Assembly: GCA_036733985.1 (NCBI GenBank)
Contig: DAIMZM010000062.1
Coordinates: 1-14,838, forward strand
Direction of reading: 5' to 3'
Length of the DNA: 14,838 nucleotides
Source: DAIMZM01 sp036733985
Lineage (GTDB): Bacteria; Bacillota; Dehalobacteriia; UBA4068
Under the pieces are notes generated by a model. It ran no database searches, was not told where the DNA came from, and saw nothing but the letters and a program-made list of their open reading frames with translations. Position 1 is the first letter of the stretch, and each line of letters begins with the position of its first letter. This document shows, piece by piece, positions 6,267-13,264 of the stretch. The translations under genes and the position numbers were made by a program.

Positions 6267-8081
6267 ATGAAGAAGTCAAAAAGTTCTAGTATTGCAAAAA
6301 GGCTGATAACCGCATTCCTGAGCATGGCGTTGCTTGTGGCCGTTGTCGGCGGCGCGGGGATCTTCAGCATCAAGTGGTTTTCCAATTTGGGACAACAGAT
6401 GTATGAAGAGAAAACCGCGCCGATCGAGCACTTGATTAGGGCGACAAAGAGCCTGTACCAGATCCGCGTGGACGTCCGCGCCGCAATCATTGATGCGGAC
6501 GACCCCAGTAAGGTGGAAGCCTATCAGGAAAGCTACCAAACACAAAAAGAAATATTCCTTGCGGAATCCGCGCTATATAGGGAACATTTAAGCGGCGATG
6601 AGGCGTCTCTGGCGTTGTTTGACGAAGCGGCAAAGCTGTTTACCGATTCCTCTGATCCGGTGTTCCAGAAAACTTATGAAATAGCCCGGGACGGCGATCC
6701 GAAGGGCGCGTATGCGGTTTTGGTAACGGCGACTGCTGATGTCCAAGAGCTGTTTGCCGATTATGATACCTTGGTGGAGCAACAGATGGCAGCCGCCGAG
6801 GCGAGCAATGAGGCCAATGGCAGAATGGCCAACCTGCTGATCTATGGCCTGATCGCCCTGGTGGCGGTCGGTACCGCTCTGGCCATTTTGCTGGCACGTA
6901 GTGTTTCCAGCCGTATCAGCAAGCCCATCAGCCGCGTGGCGGAGGCGGCGGATAAGATCGCCCTGGGCCATGTGGATATTGATCTCAACGACATCAAAAC
7001 CAAGGACGAAACCGGTATGCTGGCCGCCTCCTTCAGGCAGATGCTGGAAGGCATCCGCAAGCAGGTGCAGGTGGCCAAGCTGATCAGCGAAGGCGATTTT
7101 ACCCAGGCGATTCCCCTGCGCTCCGGTGAAGACGTCCTGGGGCTGGCGCTGCAGAAAATCGAAACAGATCTCAGCAATACGCTGCTGATCATCAATAATG
7201 CCGCGGATCAGGTCAATTCCGGCGCCGGCCAGGTGGCCAGCGCATCCCAGGCCCTGGCTTCCGGCACGGCGGAGCAGGCGGCCACCATGGAAGAGCTGAA
7301 CGCCTCCATTGCCAGCGTTGCCCAGCAGGCGGAACAAAACGCAACCAATGTGGGCAAGGCCATCAGTTATGTGGAACAGTCCAGCCGCGGCGCTATGGAG
7401 AGCAACACCTATATGAAGCAGCTGAATACCGCAATGATGGAAATCGGCGAGTCTTCCCAGCAGATTTCCAGGATCACCAAGCTGGTGGAGGATATCGCCT
7501 TCCAAACCAATATCCTGGCCCTGAACGCCGCTGTGGAAGCTGCCCGGGCCGGTAATGCGGGCAAGGGCTTTGCCGTGGTGGCGGATGAAGTCCGCAACCT
7601 GGCGGCCAAATCCGCCGAAGCTGCCAAACAGACAGCGGAACTGATCGAAAAATCCGGCACTTCCGTAGCCGAAGGGCAGCGGTTGGCCAGCGAAACCCTG
7701 AAGCTGCTGGAGCTGGTCATTGAAAGGTCTCAGCTGGTGGATCAGGCGATCCGGGAAATCGATGTTGCTTCCACAGCCCAGGCCAGCGCCGTCCAGCAAA
7801 TCAATCAGGGCTTGGCTCAGGTCTCCGCGGTGGTGCAGACCAATGCGGCCACAGCTGAGGAAAGTTCCGCTTCCAGCGAGGAGCTGGCTGCCCAGGCAGA
7901 GGCTTTGCAGACCGAGGTTATAAAATTCAAGCTTAAGGATAGCCAGGGCCATATCCATGAGTCCAGGAAAACAACCCGCGCCCAGGGGCCTGGTTTGGAA
8001 ATCGATATCGAATCAGTTCAACAGGACATGGGCCTGGCCGGCGACTTTGGCAAATATGAAATCATGGCAGTCAAGGCATAA
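6267..8081 (+). CDS. Methyl-accepting chemotaxis protein with extracytoplasmic four-helix-bundle sensor
   Basis: 604 residues. A transmembrane chemoreceptor that modulates CheA through CheW. Short basic N-terminus, membrane segment 1 (~13-35), a mostly helical outside domain (~36-188) consistent with a 4HB_MCP fold, membrane segment 2 (~189-211), HAMP (~212-265), then a long helical signalling domain (~310-555). The hairpin tip is canonical: DIAFQTNILALNAAVEAARA (409-428), then GKGFAVVADEVRNLA (432-446). There is no C-terminal NWETF-like CheR tether. The start is ATG 6267 behind AGAAGGA. The ligand cannot be read from sequence; the location after a hydrogen-sensing operon makes redox or H2 taxis a guess only. 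cheW follows 27 bases later, so the two form a pair. The sensor half contains AT-richer stretches than the signalling half, as often seen when receptor paralogues exchange signalling domains. Confidence 0.95.
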   Translation: MKKSKSSSIAKRLITAFLSMALLVAVVGGAGIFSIKWFSNLGQQMYEEKTAPIEHLIRATKSLYQIRVDVRAAIIDADDPSKVEAYQESYQTQKEIFLAESALYREHLSGDEASLALFDEAAKLFTDSSDPVFQKTYEIARDGDPKGAYAVLVTATADVQELFADYDTLVEQQMAAAEASNEANGRMANLLIYGLIALVAVGTALAILLARSVSSRISKPISRVAEAADKIALGHVDIDLNDIKTKDETGMLAASFRQMLEGIRKQVQVAKLISEGDFTQAIPLRSGEDVLGLALQKIETDLSNTLLIINNAADQVNSGAGQVASASQALASGTAEQAATMEELNASIASVAQQAEQNATNVGKAISYVEQSSRGAMESNTYMKQLNTAMMEIGESSQQISRITKLVEDIAFQTNILALNAAVEAARAGNAGKGFAVVADEVRNLAAKSAEAAKQTAELIEKSGTSVAEGQRLASETLKLLELVIERSQLVDQAIREIDVASTAQASAVQQINQGLAQVSAVVQTNAATAEESSASSEELAAQAEALQTEVIKFKLKDSQGHIHESRKTTRAQGPGLEIDIESVQQDMGLAGDFGKYEIMAVKA

Positions 8082-8108
8082 GTCTAAGGAAGAAAGTGGG
8101 GTTGCTTG

Positions 8109-8627
8109 ATGGAGCAGAAAAATAGATTTTTGATAGAAGAGCAGGATGATGATCTGGAAACCCGCTATCTTACTTTCTGGACGGACCGCCGTTTATTCGG
8201 CTTACCTATTGGCCAGGTGGTGCAAATCGTGGGCCTGCAGGCTATCACAGAGCTGCCGGAGCATCCGGCTTATGTCAAGGGCATCATCAGCCTGCGGGGG
8301 CAGATCATTCCCGTTATTGATATGCGGTTGCGCTTCAGCCTGCCGGAAGCGCCCTATAACGACCGCACCTGCATCATTATTACCCATGTGGGGGGTAATG
8401 ATTTTGGGCTGATCGTGGATGAGGTGGACGAGGTTACGGATATCCCGCCAACCCAGATCGCGCCGCCGCCTAAGCTCAATGGGGAAAAGGAGAATGATTA
8501 TCTGACCGGTATCGCCCAATTGAAGGCGGATCATACCCAGCGGGAACGGGTGGCCCTGCTCCTGCAGACGGCCCGAATACTGGGTGACGAGGTGCTGACG
8601 GATCTGGCCCTGGCCACCCAGGACTGA
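8109..8627 (+). CDS. cheW: CheW-type chemotaxis coupling protein
   Basis: 172 residues, a single cytoplasmic CheW domain that bridges chemoreceptors to the kinase CheA. Typical core features are YLTFWTDRRLFGLPIGQVVQI (20-40, opening strands), the conserved SLRGQIIPVIDMRLRF (61-76) and FGLIVDEVDEVTDIP (99-113). The N-terminal ~15 residues are acidic and variable. ATG 8109 is preferred over the TTG immediately before it at 8106; AAGGAAGAAA at 8086-8095 is a distant but plausible ribosome site, and GTGGGG at 8096-8101 is nearer. It is in the same transcript as the chemoreceptor and probably serves it, since no CheA, CheR, CheB or CheY gene lies in the window. A strong terminator follows 16 bases after its stop. 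Confidence 0.94.
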   Translation: MEQKNRFLIEEQDDDLETRYLTFWTDRRLFGLPIGQVVQIVGLQAITELPEHPAYVKGIISLRGQIIPVIDMRLRFSLPEAPYNDRTCIIITHVGGNDFGLIVDEVDEVTDIPPTQIAPPPKLNGEKENDYLTGIAQLKADHTQRERVALLLQTARILGDEVLTDLALATQD

Positions 8628-8642
8628 GCCGGGAAAGCGCGT

Positions 8643-8681
8643 AAAAAAAGCCGCGGGATCAGCTGATCCTGCGGCTTTTTT
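8643..8681. terminator. Bidirectional terminator between cheW and hcp
   Basis: GCCGC-G-GGATC (8650-8660) pairs with GATCC-T-GCGGC (8665-8675) around an AGCT loop, an 11-bp stem with one G-U pair. Seven A's precede it and six T's follow, so it works on both strands: it ends chemoreceptor-cheW on + and the convergent hcp operon on -. Confidence 0.93.
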
Positions 8682-8699
8682 ATGGCCTTTCTCCCAGGC

Positions 8700-10271
8700 T
8701 TAGCCTTGCAGCAGGGCCTGCAGATCCGCTTCCGGATCGCTGATGGGGGCGATGTTGAAATTCTTTACCAGGAAATCAAGGATATTGGGGGAGACAAAGG
8801 CCGGCAGGGAGGGGCCTAAGCGGATATTCTTCACACCCAGGTAGAGCAGGGTCAGCAGAATGCAGACCGCCTTTTGCTCATACCAGGAGAGGACCATGGA
8901 TAAAGGCAGGTCGTTTACGCCGCATCCGAATACCTCCGCCAGGGCCACCGCCACCTTGATGGCGCTGTAAGCGTCATTGCACTGGCCCATATCCATCAGC
9001 CTGGGCAGGCCGCCGATCTGGCCCAGATCCAGGTCATTGAAGCGGAACTTGCCGCAGGCCAGGGTCAGCACCACCCTATCGGCAGGGGTAGCTTTGACAA
9101 ATTCGGTGTAGTAATTCCGCCCCGGCTTGGCGCCGTCGCAGCCGCCCACCAGGAAGAAATGCTTGATGGCGCCGGCTTTCACCGCTTCCACCACCTGATC
9201 CGCTACTGAAAGCACAGTGCCGTGACCAAAGCCGGTCATGACCTGCTTGCCGCCGTTAATGCCGGTGAATGCCTGATCTTCGCTATAACCGCCCAGTTCC
9301 AGGGCCTTTTCAATCAGCGGGGTAAAGTCCTTCTTTTCGTCGATATGGGTAGTGCCGGGGAAGAAGACCACGCCGGTGGTAAAGACCCGGTCCTTATAGC
9401 TGTCCTGGGGCGGCATGATGCAGTTGGTGGTAAAGAGGATGGGGGCGGGGATCTCGTTAAATTCCTTGCGCTGGTTCTGCCAGGCCGTACCGAAATTGCC
9501 TTTCAGATGGGGATAGGCATGGAGCTTGGGATAACCGTGGGCCGGCAGCATTTCGCCATGGGTGTAAATGTTCACGCCCTTATCTTTGGTCTGTTCCAGC
9601 AGCAGCTCCAGATCTTTCAGGTCATGGCCGGTGACGACGATGAAGGGGCCCTTTTCCACTTTCAGGTCAACCGTGGTGGGCACGGGCGTGCCGTAACCGT
9701 TGGTATTGGCCTGATCCAGCAATTCCATGCAGCGCAAATTGGTTTCGCCCACCTTCAGTACCATGGGCAGCAAATCGTCGGCGGTGGCCTGGTAATTGCC
9801 GATGGCCCGCAAGCCTTGGAAGCAGACGTCGGTGATCAGGTCGTCTTTATGTCCCAGGATCCAGGCATGGTGGGCATAGGCGGCCATGCCCCGGAGGCCC
9901 AGCAGAATTAGGGTTTTCAGGGAGCGGATATCCTCGTCCGCATACCAGAGCTTCAGCGGCTGGCCAAAGTCGCAGTCCAGCTTATGCTCATCCTGGCGCA
10001 GGGCGTTCACCTTGGCGGTAAAAGCCTGCACCGCTTCAAGGTCAAAGTTCACATTGGTGATGGTGGTGAACAGGCCTTCCAGCACAGCTTCACGCATGGC
10101 TTCGCTGAGTTCCCGGCCTTCGGTTTCCAGCGCCAGGGCAACCAGGGCCCGGGTCAGGTCATCCTGGGCCACCGCCACATCGGCTTTTTTGCCGCAAACG
10201 CCGGAAGTGCCGGTACAGCCCTTGCCGCCTGCGGTCTGTTCGCATTGGAAACAAAACATTTGATTGGTCAT
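8700..10271 (-). CDS. hcp: Hybrid-cluster protein (hydroxylamine reductase / NO reductase), class I
   Basis: 523 residues from the chosen start. Hcp carries a cubane 4Fe-4S and a hybrid Fe-S-O cluster; it reduces hydroxylamine in vitro and NO to N2O in vivo in studied bacteria, protecting against nitrosative stress. The N-terminal cluster motif is C-x2-C-x8-C-x6-C (FCFQCEQTAGGKGC then GVCGK), as in the shorter-spaced class I proteins of anaerobes. Hybrid-cluster ligands appear in VTGHDLKDL, YTHGEMLPAHG, VGGCDGAKPG, LTLACGKFRFN, MGQCNDAYSA and SWYEQKAVC. The start at 10271 is preferred to the ATG at 10277 because GGGAGGA abuts the latter. It lies 33 bases downstream of the 4Fe-4S protein gene, its probable electron-transfer partner, and ends at the shared terminator. 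Confidence 0.96.
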   Translation of the reverse strand: MTNQMFCFQCEQTAGGKGCTGTSGVCGKKADVAVAQDDLTRALVALALETEGRELSEAMREAVLEGLFTTITNVNFDLEAVQAFTAKVNALRQDEHKLDCDFGQPLKLWYADEDIRSLKTLILLGLRGMAAYAHHAWILGHKDDLITDVCFQGLRAIGNYQATADDLLPMVLKVGETNLRCMELLDQANTNGYGTPVPTTVDLKVEKGPFIVVTGHDLKDLELLLEQTKDKGVNIYTHGEMLPAHGYPKLHAYPHLKGNFGTAWQNQRKEFNEIPAPILFTTNCIMPPQDSYKDRVFTTGVVFFPGTTHIDEKKDFTPLIEKALELGGYSEDQAFTGINGGKQVMTGFGHGTVLSVADQVVEAVKAGAIKHFFLVGGCDGAKPGRNYYTEFVKATPADRVVLTLACGKFRFNDLDLGQIGGLPRLMDMGQCNDAYSAIKVAVALAEVFGCGVNDLPLSMVLSWYEQKAVCILLTLLYLGVKNIRLGPSLPAFVSPNILDFLVKNFNIAPISDPEADLQALLQG

Positions 10272-10277
10272 AGTCAT

Positions 10278-10284
10278 TCCTCCC
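10278..10284 (-). promoter_or_regulatory. Ribosome binding site that decides the hcp start
   Basis: On the minus strand GGGAGGA directly touches the ATG at 10277, too close for initiation, but stands 6 bases before the second ATG at 10271. The protein therefore probably begins MTNQMFCF. Confidence 0.7.
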
Positions 10285-10304
10285 GTATATATATTTATTT
10301 GATC

Positions 10305-11018
10305 TCAGTCAAGGATCCGGCCGTCAGTGGAAATGGTCACCACCTGCCAGGGGATAAATTTGTCGCTGGCTTTCAGAGCGTTTTTCGCCGCCTGTTCCAG
10401 GCCTCCGCAGCAAGGGACTTCCATCCGCACAATGGTCAGGCTTTTGATCTCGTTATTGGCCAGGATCTGGGTCAGCTTTTCCGTATAATCACCGCTATCC
10501 AGCTTGGGGCAGCCCACCAGGGTGATATGCCCTTTGATAAAGCGTTCATGGAAATCCCCGTAGGCAAAGGCGGTGCAGTCCGCGGCCACCAGCAAATTGG
10601 CGTTCTGGAAATAGGGGGCGTTCACCGGCACCAGCTTGATCTGCACCGGCCACTGGGAAAGCCGGCTGGGCCGTTCGCCGCCGCTCTGGGCCGGGCTTTC
10701 GGGGGCGGCTGCCCGGCGCAGGACCCGGGACTGGGTGCCGGGGCAGCCGCAGGGCAGGGGAGCCGCGCCGGCGTTAGCCTTGGCAGCGGCCTTGGCTTTC
10801 ACCGCCGCCTCGTCATAAGCGGCAGCTTCCCGCTCCTCAAAGCTGATGGCGTCGGTGGGGCAGGCGGGCAGGCAATCCCCCAAGCCGTCGCAATAATCGT
10901 CTCTGAGCAGCCGGGCTTTGCCATCCACCAGACCGATGGCGCCTTCATGGCAGGCTTCGACGCAAGCGCCGCAGCCATTGCATTTTTCTTCATCAATACG
11001 GATAATCTTTCTCAACAT
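10305..11018 (-). CDS. 4Fe-4S ferredoxin-domain protein associated with Hcp
   Basis: 237 residues, cytoplasmic. The first ~60 residues are a two-cluster ferredoxin domain: a complete motif Cys13/16/19/23, then Cys43-x5-Cys49-x3-Cys53 where the second expected Cys is Leu46, so the second cluster may be 3Fe-4S or use another ligand. An Ala/Lys-rich linker (~62-88) leads to a CGCPGTQ motif (90-96), a low-complexity stretch, then a C-terminal domain (SQWPVQIKLVP, NLLVAADCTAFAYG, LVGCPKLD, EVPCCGG) with further Cys at 148, 170, 203 and 204. I know this arrangement from proteins encoded beside hcp in anaerobes; it probably feeds electrons to Hcp, but the biochemistry is not established. The start follows AAGGAGGG. 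It is the middle gene of the minus-strand operon. Confidence 0.85.
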   Translation of the reverse strand: MLRKIIRIDEEKCNGCGACVEACHEGAIGLVDGKARLLRDDYCDGLGDCLPACPTDAISFEEREAAAYDEAAVKAKAAAKANAGAAPLPCGCPGTQSRVLRRAAAPESPAQSGGERPSRLSQWPVQIKLVPVNAPYFQNANLLVAADCTAFAYGDFHERFIKGHITLVGCPKLDSGDYTEKLTQILANNEIKSLTIVRMEVPCCGGLEQAAKNALKASDKFIPWQVVTISTDGRILD

Positions 11019-11034
11019 CTGCCTTCCCTCCTTA

Positions 11035-11061
11035 TTAACTTTTGGCAGTTAACCTTTGGCA
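11035..11061 (-). repeat. 13-bp tandem repeat before the ferredoxin-domain gene
   Basis: On the minus strand TGCCAAAGGTTAA and TGCCAAAAGTTAA stand head to tail with a 14-base period, 12 of 13 positions equal. A third GCCAAA occurs 7 bases further upstream (11062-11067). They fill the 62-base gap between the flavoprotein and ferredoxin genes, just before the ribosome site. Confidence 0.6.
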
Positions 11062-11080
11062 TTTGGCTTATGCCTATGGG

Positions 11081-11626
11081 TTATTGTCTTTTCCGCTGTT
11101 TGCTGCTGACATGCTCCGGCACGATGCGGAACAGGGCCATATGCGCCCGGGCTTTGTCCAGCATCACCGCCATATCATTGATCTCCCGGTCCGCTTCGTC
11201 CACATTCATCTCAGCTACGATATGAGGGGCGAATCTGCGGCAGAAAATGGTGGCGGCCCGCAGGGCTTCATCCGCATCCTGGATCTCAAAAATGCGGCCG
11301 AAGATGACCAGGCTTTCGAACTCGGCCTGGAACTTATCCGTGACCAGCTTATGGCTGCCCACGATGGTAAAGCAGACCCGGTTGTCCTGCTGGATATTGT
11401 TGAACTTGGTCCCTTTGGGCGGCGTATGGATCAGCAGCTCGCCCCTGTCCTCATCCCAGGCATAGCCGAGGGGCGTGCCATAGGGCTCGCCATCCGCCGC
11501 AACCGTGGACAAAACCCCCCATTCGCCCTGGGCCAGTATTTCGCCGATCCGCTCCGGGTCAATATCTTTACCCCGGTGATGGGGCCGTTCTGCTTGATAA
11601 GGATAACTTTTTTGAGATTTTTCCAT
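11081..11626 (-). CDS. Pyridoxamine 5'-phosphate oxidase-like flavoprotein (NimA/Pyridox_ox_2 type)
   Basis: 181 residues, a single split-barrel FMN-binding domain, no signal peptide. Family hallmarks: a basic N-terminal segment (ERPHHRGKDID), then GEWGVLSTVAADGEPYGTPLGYAW, LLIHTPPKGTKFNNI, and NRVCFTIVGSHKLVT. Members bind FMN or related cofactors and include nitroimidazole reductases (NimA); the substrate here is unknown. I chose ATG 11626, 10 bases after AAGGCGG, over an in-frame GTG at 11635 that almost touches that site. It is the first gene of the minus-strand operon with the 4Fe-4S protein and Hcp, and is divergent from the Crp/Fnr regulator. The context suggests a role in handling nitro or reactive nitrogen compounds, which is inference. 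Confidence 0.88.
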   Translation of the reverse strand: MEKSQKSYPYQAERPHHRGKDIDPERIGEILAQGEWGVLSTVAADGEPYGTPLGYAWDEDRGELLIHTPPKGTKFNNIQQDNRVCFTIVGSHKLVTDKFQAEFESLVIFGRIFEIQDADEALRAATIFCRRFAPHIVAEMNVDEADREINDMAVMLDKARAHMALFRIVPEHVSSKQRKRQ

Positions 11627-11644
11627 CTGTGTCACACCGCCTTA

Positions 11645-11673
11645 TTGATTTCTTGAGCTTAATATACTATAAT
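11645..11673 (+). promoter_or_regulatory. Promoter of the Crp/Fnr regulator
   Basis: TTGATT (11645-11650), a 17-base spacer and TATAAT (11668-11673). Transcription should begin near 11680, giving a leader of about 27 bases. The AT-rich complement also offers weaker -10 boxes (TATATT, TATAGT) for the divergent operon. Confidence 0.75.
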
Positions 11674-11688
11674 ATTTCAAACGAATCA

Positions 11689-11702
11689 GTTGTATTTACA
11701 AC
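11689..11702. promoter_or_regulatory. Palindromic operator candidate between divergent genes
   Basis: GTTGTA-TT-TACAAC has perfect 6-base arms. It falls at about +10 to +23 of the regulator transcript, just before its start codon, and about 63 bases upstream of the divergent flavoprotein start. That position suits binding of the Crp/Fnr-family protein encoded next to it, repressing itself and acting on the hcp operon. Confidence 0.5.
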
Positions 11703-11706
11703 GGAA

Positions 11707-12375
11707 ATGAAGAAGATGAAAGAAAATATCGCTTTAATTAAAAATGCCCCGCTGTTTCGCGGCGTGGGCGAGACCGAGGCCGAGGCCATGCTGGGCTGTT
11801 TAAGCCCCAGCTTCCAAAGCTACCAGAAGGGCGCCTATATTTACCGCCAGGGCGAGTCCATCACCCGGATGGGCATGGTCTTAAGCGGCGGCGTGCATAT
11901 TCAGGAGGAGGATTTCTGGGGCAACCGCAGCATCATCGCCCATGCTGGGCCCGGACAGAGCTTTGGCGAGGTCTATGCCTGCCTCCGGGGGGAGTCCTTG
12001 CGCTTCAGCGTCATTGCCGCGGAGAGCTGTTCGGTAATGTTTCTGGACGCTATGCGCCTGCTCTCCACCTGCGGCGCTTCCTGCCGTTTCCATAACCAGG
12101 TGATCCAAAACCTCTTGGCCGAGATGGCCCGGCATAACGCGGAGCTGGCGGCGAAGCTGTCCCACCTTTCCCAGCGCACCACCAGGGGAAAGCTGCTTTC
12201 CTATCTTTCCGAACAATCCCTGCGCCAGGGCAGCGCCAGCTTTGATATTCCCTATAACCGCCAGCAGCTGGCGGATTATCTTTGCGTGGACAGAAGCGCC
12301 ATGTCCAATGAACTGTCCCGGCTCCGGGACGAAGGCGTGCTGGAATTCGAGCGCAACCATTTCCATCTGCTGTAG
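11707..12375 (+). CDS. Crp/Fnr-family transcription regulator (likely regulator of the hcp operon)
   Basis: 222 residues. An N-terminal cyclic-nucleotide-binding-like beta barrel (~16-130; FRGV, YQKGAYIYRQGESITRM, GPGQSFGEVYACL) is followed by a long helix (~128-155) and a C-terminal winged helix (~156-222; TTRGKLLSYL, NRQQLADYLCVDRSAMSNEL, LRDEG). There is no N-terminal Cys cluster like Fnr, so it is not a canonical Fe-S Fnr; Cys at 31, 92, 108, 122, 126 and 193 are scattered. Divergence from the flavoprotein-ferredoxin-hcp operon suggests an HcpR-like regulator responding to NO or nitrosative stress, but this is inferred from position only. The start is uncertain: ATG 11707 or ATG 11716, both with weak ribosome sites; the frame also runs back to a GTG at 11629 inside the promoter region, which is unlikely. 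Confidence 0.9.
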   Translation: MKKMKENIALIKNAPLFRGVGETEAEAMLGCLSPSFQSYQKGAYIYRQGESITRMGMVLSGGVHIQEEDFWGNRSIIAHAGPGQSFGEVYACLRGESLRFSVIAAESCSVMFLDAMRLLSTCGASCRFHNQVIQNLLAEMARHNAELAAKLSHLSQRTTRGKLLSYLSEQSLRQGSASFDIPYNRQQLADYLCVDRSAMSNELSRLRDEGVLEFERNHFHLL

Positions 12376-12413
12376 GCGCAAATTGTCTGAGAAACCCAGT
12401 ATGCCCCGGTTTA

Positions 12414-12443
12414 TGGACAGCCTGCCTCGTGCTATGCTATAAT
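12414..12443 (+). promoter_or_regulatory. Strong extended -10 promoter for the DUF364 gene cluster
   Basis: TGGACA (12414-12419), an 18-base spacer, and TATAAT (12438-12443) preceded by TG-C, an extended -10. Transcription would begin near 12450, a short leader before the AGGAGGT site at 12454-12460, so part of that site could be at the very 5' end of the RNA. Confidence 0.75.
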
Positions 12444-12466
12444 CAGGGCAGACAGGAGGTGCTGAT

Positions 12467-13207
12467 ATGCTGACGGAACAATTGGCGGAGCTGGCTAAGA
12501 GCCGGGCCGCCGGACGCAGGGTTGCCCAGCTCTGCCTGGGTGTGGGCTACAGCGCCGTGGCTTTGTCCGACGGCGCCGGCGGCGTTTGCTATACCTTCCG
12601 GGAGGAATTGGGCCATAGCTGCGGGGTGCTGCCCAATGCGGGCGGGCTCACCGGTATGCCGGCGGAGGACTTGATCGGCTGGGCAAACAAGCCGGGCATG
12701 GCGGAACGGGTCATGGGCTACGCGGCGATCAATGCCGTGCTGAACCAGGGCTTTTCCCCTGGGCCGAATATTAGCGGGGCGGTGGACTGCCAGCCGGAGG
12801 ATGTGGTGGGCATGGTGGGCTTTTTCTGCCCCTTGGTCGGAAAATTCCGCCGGCAGGCCAAAACCCTCTATGTGTTTGAGAAGCGGCCCGGCCCGGACCA
12901 GCTTACTTTACCAGAAACGGAGATGGGAAATCTGCTGCCCAGCTGCGATATGGTGGTGCTCACCGCCACTTCCCTGGTAAACGGTACGGCCCAGCGGATC
13001 CTCAGCCTTTGCGTTAAGGCCAGGGAGATTATCCTGGTGGGGGCCACCACGCCCATGGCGCCGGAAATCCTGAAGCCTTACGGCGTCACCGTCCTGGCCG
13101 GCACCCAGATCATGGACAGCGGCCTGGCCCTGCGTATTGTGGCGGAGGGCGGCGGCGGCATGGATTTGGGCAAGGCCGGTATCAAGCTGCTGGAACGGAT
13201 CGGCTGA
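12467..13207 (+). CDS. DUF364/DUF4213 protein (putative heavy-metal chelation, Rossmann-like)
   Basis: 246 residues, cytoplasmic. The N-terminal ~90 residues match the DUF4213 (enolase N-like) pattern, with LCLGVGYSAVALSD, ELGHSCGVL and GYAAINAVLNQ. The C-terminal part matches DUF364 (Rossmann-like), with VVGMVGFFCPLV, LYVFEKRPGPDQL, CDMVVLTATSLVNGTAQRIL, EIILVGATTPMAPEIL and GVTVLAGTQIMD. This family is described as putative heavy-metal chelation, with no proven reaction; members often sit near molybdenum- or metal-related genes. ATG 12467 lies 6 bases after AGGAGGT. It is the first gene of the right-hand operon and has its own strong promoter. Function is not established. Confidence 0.85.
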   Translation: MLTEQLAELAKSRAAGRRVAQLCLGVGYSAVALSDGAGGVCYTFREELGHSCGVLPNAGGLTGMPAEDLIGWANKPGMAERVMGYAAINAVLNQGFSPGPNISGAVDCQPEDVVGMVGFFCPLVGKFRRQAKTLYVFEKRPGPDQLTLPETEMGNLLPSCDMVVLTATSLVNGTAQRILSLCVKAREIILVGATTPMAPEILKPYGVTVLAGTQIMDSGLALRIVAEGGGGMDLGKAGIKLLERIG

Positions 13208-13232
13208 TAGAGAGCTGACAGAGATGAGAGAA

Positions 13233-13251
13233 GCCGCCGGCTTGGGGCGGC
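13233..13251 (+). other. Intercistronic hairpin before the YjbR-like gene
   Basis: GCCGCC pairs with GGCGGC around a 7-base loop, with no T run after it, ending just before the AGGGGAGGGG ribosome site. It could affect RNA stability or translation of the next gene rather than terminate. The 57-base gap holds nothing else I can name. Confidence 0.3.
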
Positions 13252-13264
13252 AGGGGAGGGGAAA

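Noticed and set aside
6588..7958. A 456-codon minus-strand open frame opposite the chemoreceptor
   Set aside because: Antisense to a textbook chemoreceptor signalling domain; the translation shows only biased composition.
9984..11225. A 413-codon plus-strand open frame across hcp and the ferredoxin gene
   Set aside because: It spans two well-supported minus-strand genes and their gap, with no recognisable domain; it is a codon-bias shadow.
11645..11702. Canonical Fnr box (TTGAT-N4-ATCAA) in the divergent gap
   Set aside because: TTGATT is present at the -35 position but the inverted half is not; the only good palindrome is GTTGTATTTACAAC.
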